A stretch of 64,000 nucleotides of DNA from Pseudomonas marvdashtae. GTDB lineage: Bacteria > Pseudomonadota > Gammaproteobacteria > Pseudomonadales > Pseudomonadaceae. This document shows positions 38,287 to 46,585 of the stretch, in pieces; position 1 is the first letter of the stretch, and each line of letters begins with the position of its first letter. Position numbers and translations under genes: made by a program. The DNA lies in contig NZ_JABWQX020000001.1 of assembly GCF_014268655.2 (NCBI RefSeq), forward strand, positions 3,316,001 through 3,380,000, read 5' to 3'. The notes under the pieces are model-generated. The model did no database searches and was not told the origin of the DNA. It worked only from the letters and a program-made list of their open reading frames with translations.

Positions 38287-39354
38287 ATGGCAGTTACTGA
38301 TCAGTCCACCCGGGTGCGCGACGGTGAAGAACTCGATGCCAGCCTGATCGACCCGTACCTCAAGGCCCACATTCCCGGCCTGACCGGCACACCGGTGATC
38401 AGCCAGTTTCCTGGCGGCGCGTCGAACCTGACCTACCTGCTGGAATATCCCGAACAGGAATTCGTGCTGCGCCGTCCGCCGTTCGGCCACAAAGCGAAAT
38501 CCGCCCATGACATGGGCCGCGAGTTTCGTATTCTCAATCAGTTGCGCGACGGTTTCCCGTATTGCCCGAAAGGCTATGTGCATTGCACCGATGAGTCGGT
38601 GATGGGCGCCGAGTTCTACGTGATGGAACGGGTCAAAGGCATCATCCTGCGCGCCGAGTTGCCGCCGGAACTGGGCTTCGACGCAGCCCGTACCGAAGCG
38701 CTGTGCAAGAGTTTCATCGACCGTCTCGTCGAACTGCACCGGGTCGATTACCAGGCGTGCGGCTTGGCCGACCTGGGCAAGCCTGAAGGCTACGTGGCCC
38801 GACAGATTCGTGGCTGGAGCGACCGCTACGAAAAAGCGCTGACCCCCGACGCGCCGAAATGGGAGGTGGTGAAGGCCTGGCTCAACGACAAGATGCCCGC
38901 CGATCACCCCACCTCAAGCATCGTCCACAACGACTATCGCTTCGACAACGTGATCCTCGACCCGGAAAACCCGATGCAGATCATCGGCGTGCTGGACTGG
39001 GAACTGACCACCCTCGGCGACCCGCTGATGGACTTGGGTAACAGCCTCGCCTACTGGATCGAGGCCGGCGATCCGGCGCCGGTGCAATTGCTGCGCCGCC
39101 AGCCCAGCCATGCGCCGGGCATGCTGACCCGTCGGGAATTCGTCGATTATTACGCCGAGCGCGCCGGCATGCGCATCGACAACTTCGACTTCTATTACAC
39201 CTACGGGCTTTTCCGCCTGGCGGGTATTGTCCAGCAGATCTACTACCGCTTCTTTCATGGCCAGACCCAGGACAAACGCTTCGCGCAGTTCGTTCAGATG
39301 AACCAGCTGCTGGAACAGATGAGCCTGCAAGTCATCCATAAATCCACGCTCTGA
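38287..39354 (+). CDS. Phosphotransferase (APH/ACAD10-like kinase) family protein
   Basis: The 355-residue protein has the aminoglycoside-phosphotransferase/choline-kinase fold: a glycine-rich loop FPGGASNLTYLLEY (~40-53), the catalytic loop SIVHNDYRFDNVILDP (HxDxxxxN, ~215-230) and the metal-binding VLDWELTTLGDPLMDLG (~240-256). It resembles the kinase domain of ACAD10/11, which phosphorylates 4-hydroxyacyl-CoAs, rather than antibiotic kinases. The SDR gene follows by 24 bp, and the pair probably acts in one fatty-acid or hydroxyacid catabolic route. Confidence 0.88.
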   Translation: MAVTDQSTRVRDGEELDASLIDPYLKAHIPGLTGTPVISQFPGGASNLTYLLEYPEQEFVLRRPPFGHKAKSAHDMGREFRILNQLRDGFPYCPKGYVHCTDESVMGAEFYVMERVKGIILRAELPPELGFDAARTEALCKSFIDRLVELHRVDYQACGLADLGKPEGYVARQIRGWSDRYEKALTPDAPKWEVVKAWLNDKMPADHPTSSIVHNDYRFDNVILDPENPMQIIGVLDWELTTLGDPLMDLGNSLAYWIEAGDPAPVQLLRRQPSHAPGMLTRREFVDYYAERAGMRIDNFDFYYTYGLFRLAGIVQQIYYRFFHGQTQDKRFAQFVQMNQLLEQMSLQVIHKSTL

Positions 39355-39378
39355 GCGCACCTATAACAAGGAAACAGC

Positions 39379-40146
39379 ATGTCCAAGACTCAGTTGTTCG
39401 ACCTCGACGGCAAGATCGCCTTCGTTTCCGGCGCCAGCCGCGGCATCGGCGAGGCCATCGCCAAACTGCTGGCCCAGCAAGGCGCCCATGTGATCGTCTC
39501 CAGCCGCAAGCTCGACGGTTGCCAGCACGTGGCCGATGCGATCATCGCCGCTGGCGGCAAGGCCACCGCCATCGCCTGCCACATTGGTGAAATGGAACAG
39601 ATCAGCCAAGTGTTCGCCGGGATTCGCGAGCAGTTCGGTCGTCTGGACATCCTGGTAAACAACGCAGCCACCAACCCGCAATTCTGCAACGTGTTGGACA
39701 CCGACCTGGGCGCGTTCCAGAAGACCGTCGACGTCAACATTCGCGGCTATTTCTTCATGTCGGTGGAAGCCGGCAAGCTGATGCGTGAAAACGGTGGCGG
39801 CAGCATCATCAACGTCGCGTCGATCAACGGTATTTCGCCGGGCATTTTCCAAGGCATCTACTCGGTGACCAAGGCCGCGGTGATCAACATGACCAAGGTC
39901 TTCGCCAAGGAATGCGCGCAGTTTGGCATCCGCTGCAACGCGCTACTGCCGGGGCTGACCGACACCAAGTTCGCCTCGGCGCTGGTCAAGAACGACGCCA
40001 TCCTGAAAACCGCCCTGGCGCAGATCCCCCTCAAGCGTGTGGCCGATCCAAGCGAAATGGCCGGCGCAGTGTTGTATCTGGCCAGCGATGCGTCGAGCTA
40101 CACCACAGGTGTGGCGCTGAATGTGGACGGGGGTTTCCTGTCCTGA
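39379..40146 (+). CDS. Short-chain dehydrogenase/reductase
   Basis: A 255-residue classical SDR. It has the cofactor loop VSGASRGIGEAIA (~15-27), NNAA (~94), the catalytic Ser in NVASINGIS and the Y-x3-K in YSVTKAAV (~161), and a C-terminal SSYTTGVALNVDGGFLS. It is co-transcribed with the preceding kinase-like gene, with AAGGAAA before the ATG. The substrate is unknown. Confidence 0.93.
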   Translation: MSKTQLFDLDGKIAFVSGASRGIGEAIAKLLAQQGAHVIVSSRKLDGCQHVADAIIAAGGKATAIACHIGEMEQISQVFAGIREQFGRLDILVNNAATNPQFCNVLDTDLGAFQKTVDVNIRGYFFMSVEAGKLMRENGGGSIINVASINGISPGIFQGIYSVTKAAVINMTKVFAKECAQFGIRCNALLPGLTDTKFASALVKNDAILKTALAQIPLKRVADPSEMAGAVLYLASDASSYTTGVALNVDGGFLS

Positions 40147-40163
40147 GATGCTCCTCGCAAAAA

Positions 40164-40177
40164 TGAATATTTATTCC
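40164..40177. promoter_or_regulatory. Operator half of a pair, TGAA-N6-TTCC
   Basis: TGAATATTTATTCC has the same core as the site at 40193 with one outer mismatch. It lies 18 bp after the SDR stop and 73 bp before the dehydrogenase ATG. Confidence 0.55.
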
Positions 40178-40192
40178 ACCAATTGCAATTTA

Positions 40193-40206
40193 GGAATATT
40201 TATTCC
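40193..40206. promoter_or_regulatory. Operator, GGAA-N6-TTCC (RpiR/IolR-like)
   Basis: GGAATATTTATTCC is an inverted repeat (GGAATA/TATTCC), centred 29 bp from the first copy. GGAA-N6-TTCC is the motif reported for the RpiR-type inositol regulator IolR of Sinorhizobium. A repeated site directly ahead of a Gfo/Idh/MocA gene makes regulation of that gene likely; the identity of the regulator is inference. Confidence 0.6.
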
Positions 40207-40249
40207 ATAAAGAGCCCTTCTGAAAATAAAAATTCAAAGGGCTCTTCTC

Positions 40250-41365
40250 ATGCGTGAACTCGGCATCGGTCTGATTGGCACCGGCTTCATGGGCCGTGCC
40301 CATGCCTTGGCGTTCCACAATGCCAAAGCGGTGTTCGACCTTCCCCTGGACCTGAAACTGGCCGCCCTGGCTGACGCCGATCCGCAGCGTGCCCGACAGT
40401 GCGCCCAGAGCTGGGGGTTCGAGACGTCCCACGGCGACTGGCAGCAACTGATCGACAATCCCAACGTCCACCTGATCGCCATCACCACGCCCAACCATTT
40501 GCATTATCCGATGGCCTTGGCCGCGCTGGCCGCGGGGAAACCTGTCTACTGTGAAAAACCCCTGTCAGTTTCCCTGGAACAGGCCGACCGCATGCGACAG
40601 GCCGCCAAGGCCGCCGGCGTGGTGACGCGGGTCGGCTACAACTATCAGCACAACCCGATCATCCAATTGGCGCGGGAGATGATCCAGCGCGGGGACTTGG
40701 GGCGGATCGTCAGTTTCCAGGGCGAATTCAGCGAGGACTTCATGGCCGACCCCACCTCGCCGTGGTCATGGCGCTGCGAAGCCGAGCATGCCGGCGGTGC
40801 CTTGGCCGACCTGGGCAGCCACTTGCTGGCCATGGCCCGGCATCTGCTGGGTGACATCGAAGCGGTATGCGCCGACAGCCAGACCGTGCACAGCCAACGC
40901 CCCGCTCGCGCAGGCACCGCCGAACAATGTGCCATCGCGGTGGACGACCAGGTCCACGCGCTCTTGCGCTTCGCCAATGGCGCGCGGGGCACGGTCAGCA
41001 GCAGCTGGCTCAAGCACGGCTACAAGAACCACCTGAGTTTCGAGATCAGCGGCACCCTCGGCACCCTGGCATTTGATCAGGAACGGCTGAACGAATTGCG
41101 CGTCTGTCGCGCCGGCCAGCCGGGCTTCCAGCGCTTGCTGGCCGGGCCGGACCTGCCCGGCTATGCCGCATTCAGCCCGGCCGCCGGACACCAGTTGGGG
41201 TACAACGAATTGAAGACGTTGGAAGTGCAGGAACTGATCATGGCCCTCGCTGGCGAAGGCGGCAGCGGCACGGATTTCGAGGAGGCTTGGGAGGTGGAGC
41301 GACTGGCGGCGGCGATTCGCGTGGCGGCGCGGGAGGAGCGTTGGGTGAAAGTCAGGGAGCGCTAG
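40250..41365 (+). CDS. Gfo/Idh/MocA-family oxidoreductase
   Basis: The 371-residue protein begins MRELGIGLIGTGFMGRAHA, a Rossmann NAD(P) site, followed by ITTPNHLHYPMALAALAAGKPVYCEKPLS (the family EKP motif at about residues 102-104) and the catalytic-domain segment ADLGSHLLAMARHLLG with the conserved D-x3-H. These enzymes oxidise or reduce sugars and inositols. Two GGAA-N6-TTCC-type operators lie upstream, hinting at inositol or sugar control. AAGGG precedes the ATG. Confidence 0.9.
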   Translation: MRELGIGLIGTGFMGRAHALAFHNAKAVFDLPLDLKLAALADADPQRARQCAQSWGFETSHGDWQQLIDNPNVHLIAITTPNHLHYPMALAALAAGKPVYCEKPLSVSLEQADRMRQAAKAAGVVTRVGYNYQHNPIIQLAREMIQRGDLGRIVSFQGEFSEDFMADPTSPWSWRCEAEHAGGALADLGSHLLAMARHLLGDIEAVCADSQTVHSQRPARAGTAEQCAIAVDDQVHALLRFANGARGTVSSSWLKHGYKNHLSFEISGTLGTLAFDQERLNELRVCRAGQPGFQRLLAGPDLPGYAAFSPAAGHQLGYNELKTLEVQELIMALAGEGGSGTDFEEAWEVERLAAAIRVAAREERWVKVRER

Positions 41366-41401
41366 CCACTGATTTCCCACTCTGGCCATACAGAGGCATG
41401 T

Positions 41402-42853
41402 TCAGCCTGAATTTTCTTGGGCTTGCAACCCAACCAACCGCCCCGCCAACGCCTTGGCCTGGCTCGCCACATCAGTTACGGCAGTACTTTCCCACCACAT
41501 CCCCCGCAGTGGCGGGCCCATGGCGAACAGGCGGCTGGCCGGCTCGCCTTTGGCATCCAGCACCGCGCCGTCGGCACGCGCGGCGATGCCCAAGGCCAGC
41601 GGCCCCGGCTGGATCAGCCCTCGGGCCAGCAACTGTTGCGGCAACGGTCGTGCAACGCGTCGCCAGTCATATTCGATGCCGCTGGAGTTGATCAACGCGG
41701 CGCCCTGCACCACTTCCAGTCCGGCCTCTCCCCGTCGGCGAACATTAATGGCCACCGATCCCCCGCCAGACACCGCCAGTCCCTTGAACGACGCCGCCTG
41801 GATCCGCAGCCGCCCTTCCTCGTGCAGACGCGCCACCAGCTCCGCGCTCAACGGTGGCGAGCGATGGTGATGGCTTTCCCACCACGGCCGCACATGCCGC
41901 ACGAACTGTCGGCGCTGCACATCGCTGGCCTGGTTCCACAAACGCCCGATGTGCGCGCGCACGGTGTCCAGCGGTGCCTGCCAATCAACCCCTTCGGCCT
42001 GCGCTTGACGGCATTGCTCGCGCAGGGCGCGCATCAACTGGCGGGGCGAACGCAGGTTGTGATCTTCGGCGAGGAAGTCCACCCAGGCCGGTGGCTGGCG
42101 GCGCACATGGGGCAGCAGGCCGTGGCGGGAAAACACTTCGATCGGCCCGCGATGCCCGGCCTGCTCAAGCGATACCACCGCGTCGACCATGGTCAGCCCC
42201 GAGCCGATGATCAGCACGGTGGATTGCGGATCCAGTTCACGCATCGCGGCCACATCCCAGGGATCCAGGGCCGCGGCATTCAAGCCGCTGGATTCGGTTT
42301 GCGGAGTGCGCGCCGCCGGGAACATGCCCGTGGCCAGCACCGCGAAACGGCCACGCAGGACTTGGCCGTCGTTCACCGTCACCCTCACGGCATCGTCGAC
42401 AAGCCGCAGGTCCACGGCCTCCCCACGCACGTGCTCGGCGGTCGAACCGTTTTGTGCGCCCCACTCCCGAGCCTCGGCCAGGCGCTGCTGCACATAAAGG
42501 CCAAACAGCCCTCTTGGAGGAAACAGCTCGCTGACCGGCACGTGCTGCTGGTCCGACTCAGGCCAGCCGCCCGCCTCGATGAACTCGGTAAGCCATTGCG
42601 TAAGGTCGTCGGCATTGTCCGGGTCGACGCTCATGCGCGCCGCGTTGCCGTTCAGCGTATGGCCCAACTCCACCGCGCTATAGGCCTCGCCCCGGCCCAG
42701 CTCACTGCGCGGCTCGACAATCAACACCTCGCGCCGGCCCGGCAGGCGCAGCAACTGCGCGGCCAGCATGGCCCCGCTCAGGCCGCCGCCGATGATCAGG
42801 ATGTCGGCTTCGCGGGTATTGCCTTTCATCGTTTGCGCCAGCGCTGTGTCCAT
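41402..42853 (-). CDS. FAD/NAD(P)-binding protein (YdhS/HpnW-like)
   Basis: The 483-residue protein starts with an FAD dinucleotide-binding motif IIGGGLSGAMLAAQLL (~20-36) and a second nucleotide motif VLIIGSGLTMVDAVVSLE near 205-222, with FAVLATGMFP between them. This is the FAD-NAD(P)-binding family related to E. coli YdhS, of unknown substrate. GGAGAG precedes the ATG. The XRE-cupin regulator gene lies upstream on the same strand, 15 bp away. Confidence 0.85.
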   Translation of the reverse strand: MDTALAQTMKGNTREADILIIGGGLSGAMLAAQLLRLPGRREVLIVEPRSELGRGEAYSAVELGHTLNGNAARMSVDPDNADDLTQWLTEFIEAGGWPESDQQHVPVSELFPPRGLFGLYVQQRLAEAREWGAQNGSTAEHVRGEAVDLRLVDDAVRVTVNDGQVLRGRFAVLATGMFPAARTPQTESSGLNAAALDPWDVAAMRELDPQSTVLIIGSGLTMVDAVVSLEQAGHRGPIEVFSRHGLLPHVRRQPPAWVDFLAEDHNLRSPRQLMRALREQCRQAQAEGVDWQAPLDTVRAHIGRLWNQASDVQRRQFVRHVRPWWESHHHRSPPLSAELVARLHEEGRLRIQAASFKGLAVSGGGSVAINVRRRGEAGLEVVQGAALINSSGIEYDWRRVARPLPQQLLARGLIQPGPLALGIAARADGAVLDAKGEPASRLFAMGPPLRGMWWESTAVTDVASQAKALAGRLVGLQAQENSG

Positions 42854-42868
42854 ACCGCTCTCCAGGAA

Positions 42869-43444
42869 TCAAATCACCACATTGCGTACGAATCGCGCCG
42901 CCACCGCGCCATCATTGCGATAGGCATGGGGCTGGTTGCTGGCAAACATGAAAAACTCACCGACGCCTATGCGGCGCTCTTCACTGCCCAGCAGCAACGT
43001 CAGGCAGCCTTCGAATACATAAAGTTGTTCGCTCCATCCATCTGCATCGCACTCGGAATGGTAATGCTCGCCCGGCTCCAGCCGCCATTCCCAGAGTTCT
43101 ACCTCACGGCTGGCGGTGGCCTTGGCGAGCAACACAGCTTTGCTGCCCGGGATCACACCGGCCCAGACCAGTTCGTTGATGCGGCTCGGGTCGCGGGCTT
43201 CGGGGGCCTGGATCAAATCGCTGAAGGCCACGTCAAGGGCTTCGGCGACCCGATCAAGGGTGGTCAGGCTGACATTCTTTTCGCCGGCCTCGATGGCCAC
43301 CAGCATCCGCCGGCTGACCCCGGACCGTTCGGCCAGCGCCGTCTGGCTGAGCTGGGCGGCATGCCGCAAGCGGCGGACGTTCTGGCTGACGTGTTGCAGG
43401 ACGGAGGCCCGCTGCCCATTTTCTTTGTGCACTATATTGCTCAT
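42869..43444 (-). CDS. XRE-family regulator with C-terminal cupin
   Basis: The 191-residue protein has a helix-turn-helix at ~17-72 (LRHAAQLSQTALAERSGVSRRMLVAIEAGEKNVSL region) and a cupin domain at ~115-190 (EPGEHYHSECDADGWSEQLYVFEG, GVGEFFMFASNQPHAYRN). ATG 43444 is chosen over a frame start at 43492. It is divergent from an EamA exporter gene, 79 bp apart, an arrangement typical of a regulator controlling an amino-acid or drug exporter. Confidence 0.88.
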   Translation of the reverse strand: MSNIVHKENGQRASVLQHVSQNVRRLRHAAQLSQTALAERSGVSRRMLVAIEAGEKNVSLTTLDRVAEALDVAFSDLIQAPEARDPSRINELVWAGVIPGSKAVLLAKATASREVELWEWRLEPGEHYHSECDADGWSEQLYVFEGCLTLLLGSEERRIGVGEFFMFASNQPHAYRNDGAVAARFVRNVVI

Positions 43445-43523
43445 TTGCCGGGGTTGCGCATTATACTGCCCACCTTCTTCATCCGGGCGCATTGTGCGTC
43501 CGCCTCATGTGGCGCGCAAGGTC

Positions 43524-44456
43524 ATGGCATCGGTGAATTCCCCTCAAGCATCCTCCCGTTTTCCAAGGCTCAGCAAGGCCGAATGCGTGCTCGTGCTGAT
43601 CACCATGATCTGGGGCGGCACCTTCCTGCTGGTGCAGCACGCCATGACGGTCAGCGGGCCGATGTTTTTTGTCGGCCTGCGCTTCGCTGCCGCGGCGGGC
43701 TTCGTTGCGCTGTTCTCCTGGCGCCATCTGCGAGAACTGACACTGTTCGAACTCAAGGCTGGGTGTTTCATCGGCGTGGCGATCATGCTCGGTTATGGCT
43801 TGCAAACCGTCGGCCTGCAAACCATTCCCAGCAGCCAATCGGCGTTCATTACCGCGCTCTATGTACCCTTCGTGCCCTTGCTGCAGTGGCTGGTGCTGGG
43901 TCGGCGGCCTGGATTGATGCCGAGCATCGGCATCATGCTGGCGTTCACCGGGTTGATGCTGGTGTCCGGCCCGGCCGGGGCGTCGTTGAATTTCAGTCCG
44001 GGCGAAATCGCCACGCTGATCAGCGCCATCGCCATTGCTGCGGAGATCATCCTGATCAGCGCCTATGCCGGCCAGGTCGATGTGCGCCGGGTGACCGTGG
44101 TGCAACTGGCAAGTACGGCGGTGTTGGCCTTCCTGATGGTGGTGCCGACCCAGGAAGTGATTCCTGACTTTTCCTGGCTGCTGTTGATCAGCGCCGTCGG
44201 CCTGGGCGCCGCCAGCGCAGCGATCCAGGTGGCGATGAACTGGGCACAGAAAAGCGTCTCCCCCACCCGCGCCACGCTGATCTATGCCGGCGAACCGGTG
44301 TGGGCCGGCATCGCCGGGCGCCTGGCGGGCGAACGGTTGCCGGCGATTGCACTGTTGGGCGCTGGATTGATCGTGGCGGCGGTGATTGTCAGCGAGTTGA
44401 AGACCCGGGGCAAAAATGCCGTTGAGGTGATTGAAGTGCCTGAACGCGAGGGTTGA
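43524..44456 (+). CDS. EamA/DMT-family exporter
   Basis: The 310-residue protein consists of ten hydrophobic helices in two EamA repeats; LVLITMIWGGTFLLVQHAM (~22-40) and the C-terminal YAGEPVWAGIAGRLAGERLPAIALLGAGLIVAAVI are typical. It should export small metabolites such as amino acids. ATG 43524 is used; the longer frame to 43116 overlaps the divergent regulator gene. Likely regulated by the adjacent XRE-cupin protein. Confidence 0.9.
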   Translation: MASVNSPQASSRFPRLSKAECVLVLITMIWGGTFLLVQHAMTVSGPMFFVGLRFAAAAGFVALFSWRHLRELTLFELKAGCFIGVAIMLGYGLQTVGLQTIPSSQSAFITALYVPFVPLLQWLVLGRRPGLMPSIGIMLAFTGLMLVSGPAGASLNFSPGEIATLISAIAIAAEIILISAYAGQVDVRRVTVVQLASTAVLAFLMVVPTQEVIPDFSWLLLISAVGLGAASAAIQVAMNWAQKSVSPTRATLIYAGEPVWAGIAGRLAGERLPAIALLGAGLIVAAVIVSELKTRGKNAVEVIEVPEREG

Positions 44457-44496
44457 TTACCCTTCCCTCGCACGGATTTGAAAGATCCGGACGAAG

Positions 44497-46332
44497 TCAG
44501 CCACGAACAATCAAGTTATCTAGATCGTAGACGCCACCGCCTTGCATGACGTCGACACGGTGCAAGATGCGCAGCGCCCGATTACCGGGTTGCTCGCTGC
44601 GAGGCGCCGAACCGCTGAGCAGTAACGCCCTGTTGTCCAACGTGAACTGTGCGTTGAGTGTCGGCGTCGCCGCGACAGCTTTCCAGAAAGCATGTTTGAA
44701 CAGGTCGAAACGCTCGAAGACTTGCCCGCGCAATTGATCGGCAACCAACGCCGGGACAGGGGCACCCTGGCTGCTCGCCGCTTGCGTCTGCCAGGCCTCA
44801 GCCACCGCCAGCCCTGCTCCGCTGACGACACCGGGACAATCCCGACGGTCGTTGAACATCACGTAGACCGGCTCCAGCCCGGAATCGTGGGGGAACACCA
44901 CGACGTAATCATCGAATCGCACCTCTTCGACAGAGTCGAACGAGGCCAATTCTGGCACCGATGAAGACCGGACAAAGCCAGCGGAGTCGAGCCGATCCTG
45001 CTTGGGCGTCGCGGCTGATTCCACGCCACGGGGTAGCGCCCATTCGACAACGGAGGACTGCGGGCCATCCGTCGTCAAACGGTAAACCCTCTCGTCTTCA
45101 TGCCAGAGCGCCGGCCTGACACGAACCTTTGCGGGCAACGCCCCGGCGCAGGGAGTGATGTAGATTTCAAAAAGCTCGCGTATTGCTTTCAGCCCATAAG
45201 ACAGGCTGCCGGGTTTCACGGCGACCGTCGTGGTGCCCATTCGCATCGGCAACTCGACTTCGCCACGCTGAGCGGCAAGTGCCTGCCAATCAGGATCGAT
45301 CAGCGAGAGTTCGGCCAACGCCACGCAGAGGCCAAAGCGCACTGCCTTGGCTCGACTGGCGAACCTGAAGTTCAGCACGCCGACGTATTTTCCGAGATGC
45401 TCCCGCGCGCCGTCAGTCATCGACCAATTGAACTCGGCGACTGCGGAACGGAGCGTCTTTTGCAGGTCTGTTCGCTGGCGGGGCACCAGCGGCTGCGCAT
45501 TGCTGATTAACAGACTTGGGCGTTCCAGATTGTCGGCGGCAGACAGACGAAACAAAGTGGCGCCGAGGTCTGTTCCCCGTATATGCACAAGCTGCCCCAA
45601 GGTATTGTCCAGCGCGGTTTCGGCCTTGGAGTGAAGCTCCGCGTGGCGCTGGGCAATCAACGACAAACGCGCAATATAACGGCTGTGGTTGACAGTCGCC
45701 TGCTGCAGATTGGCTTGCCAGGTGGTCCCGTCCGCTTTGTTGTAGGCAAGATTTTGCTTGGCTGCGTTCTTCGCAAATTCAAGGCGCATTTTTTTGCGTC
45801 CGAATGCACCTACGGCCATGAGCACATCGTGCTGTGCGCGCTCGACGTGACGGATGGCTTTTTCCATGTTCGCCAGTGTCGCGCTTGGACTCTGTTGGGT
45901 TTGCAGCGCCTTGATAGAACTCTCAAGCAGCGTGAAGGCCGATTCGGTCGTTCGCTCCGCAGCGGCAAGGTCCGCTGTCACCCGCTGCGTGTTGGCAAGC
46001 TCGCGCTTGGCTCTCGCTGTCGCCTGCTCGGCTGAGCTCAACCTGGGTCCTGGCTTGACCGACGCCGGAAGCGCCCCGCCCTTGAAAGGAATGATGTTGT
46101 TTTTAAGATGCCAGTGTTTTACGTAATAAACGACTGCCCCGGAGGAGTTCCGGTTCGTGGTGTCCTCTGGGTAAAACAGCAGGTCCGCACCGCCGGGATG
46201 CCCCACTATTCGATCAAAGTGATTAATCAGCCTGTCATGATCTTCTTCACGAATATCGACGTTCCAGATCTGGTCGACGAACATCTGAAACTCGGACTCG
46301 GTGTAATCCTGGAGTTTTGCTTTAAGTTCCAT
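44497..46332 (-). CDS. Chimeric colicin-DNase immunity / S-type pyocin-like protein with a dead HNH domain
   Basis: The 611 residues start with a full Im7/Im9-type immunity domain (1-~88: MELKAKLQDYTESEF, HPGGADLLFYPED), keeping D50, F53 and Y54 where Im9 has D51, Y54 and Y55. A helical, coiled-coil-prone region follows (~95-250), then a pyocin S-type translocation region (~330-515) ending in the family linker FDDYVVVFPHDSGLEPVYVMF. The last ~80 residues match the colicin E9 DNase (LRGQVFERFDLFKHAFWKAV) but end at VYDLDNLIVRG: the HH pair reads H591-R592 and the final H-x3-H is missing, so it cannot be an active HNH nuclease. AAGGAAAA precedes the ATG. Confidence 0.85.
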   Translation of the reverse strand: MELKAKLQDYTESEFQMFVDQIWNVDIREEDHDRLINHFDRIVGHPGGADLLFYPEDTTNRNSSGAVVYYVKHWHLKNNIIPFKGGALPASVKPGPRLSSAEQATARAKRELANTQRVTADLAAAERTTESAFTLLESSIKALQTQQSPSATLANMEKAIRHVERAQHDVLMAVGAFGRKKMRLEFAKNAAKQNLAYNKADGTTWQANLQQATVNHSRYIARLSLIAQRHAELHSKAETALDNTLGQLVHIRGTDLGATLFRLSAADNLERPSLLISNAQPLVPRQRTDLQKTLRSAVAEFNWSMTDGAREHLGKYVGVLNFRFASRAKAVRFGLCVALAELSLIDPDWQALAAQRGEVELPMRMGTTTVAVKPGSLSYGLKAIRELFEIYITPCAGALPAKVRVRPALWHEDERVYRLTTDGPQSSVVEWALPRGVESAATPKQDRLDSAGFVRSSSVPELASFDSVEEVRFDDYVVVFPHDSGLEPVYVMFNDRRDCPGVVSGAGLAVAEAWQTQAASSQGAPVPALVADQLRGQVFERFDLFKHAFWKAVAATPTLNAQFTLDNRALLLSGSAPRSEQPGNRALRILHRVDVMQGGGVYDLDNLIVRG

Positions 46333-46415
46333 CTTTGGTTTTCCTTGTTTAAGCGTGTGCCTTCGATGACGCGCCTGCTCACGACGGGTTGAGCAGGTGC
46401 GTTCAAAGGGCTGGT

Positions 46416-46576
46416 TTATTCTGGCTTGAAGCCTGGTTTGTTATGGCGGGATCGCCATTCCTTGACTTCTTTCAGGGTCCCTACGAGGCCGTCATCTTGG
46501 CCTTTGCTGGGGGACGAGAAATAACGCCATAACCGTCTGGATGCTCAGTGACAGCTTCGAAATAGGGAAGCGCTCA
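46416..46576 (-). pseudogene. Frameshifted 3' half of a colicin-DNase immunity (Im) gene
   Basis: Reading on minus from 46573, one frame gives ALPYFEAVTEHPDGYGVI and a second, from about 46500, gives DDGLVGTLKEVKEWRSRH followed by NKPGFKPE and a TAA. Joined, they match residues ~35-86 of Im9 (HFEEMTEHPSGSDLIYYP, then [21 protein letters not shown] in pattern). The reading frame breaks near 46490-46505, and the N-terminal half is absent, replaced by the end of the neighbouring immunity gene. It has no start codon and is not expected to be translated into a working protein. Confidence 0.8.
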
Positions 46577-46585
46577 TCACCTTGA

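Noticed and set aside
41417..44167. 916-codon open frame on the plus strand
   Set aside because: It runs antisense through the FAD protein and XRE regulator genes and into another frame of the EamA gene; it is a composition shadow.
44497..44520. Possible frameshift hiding the missing end of the HNH domain in the chimera
   Set aside because: The bases after the TGA, in all three frames, do not encode the TPKRH...IH ending of colicin DNases, so the truncation is real in this sequence.
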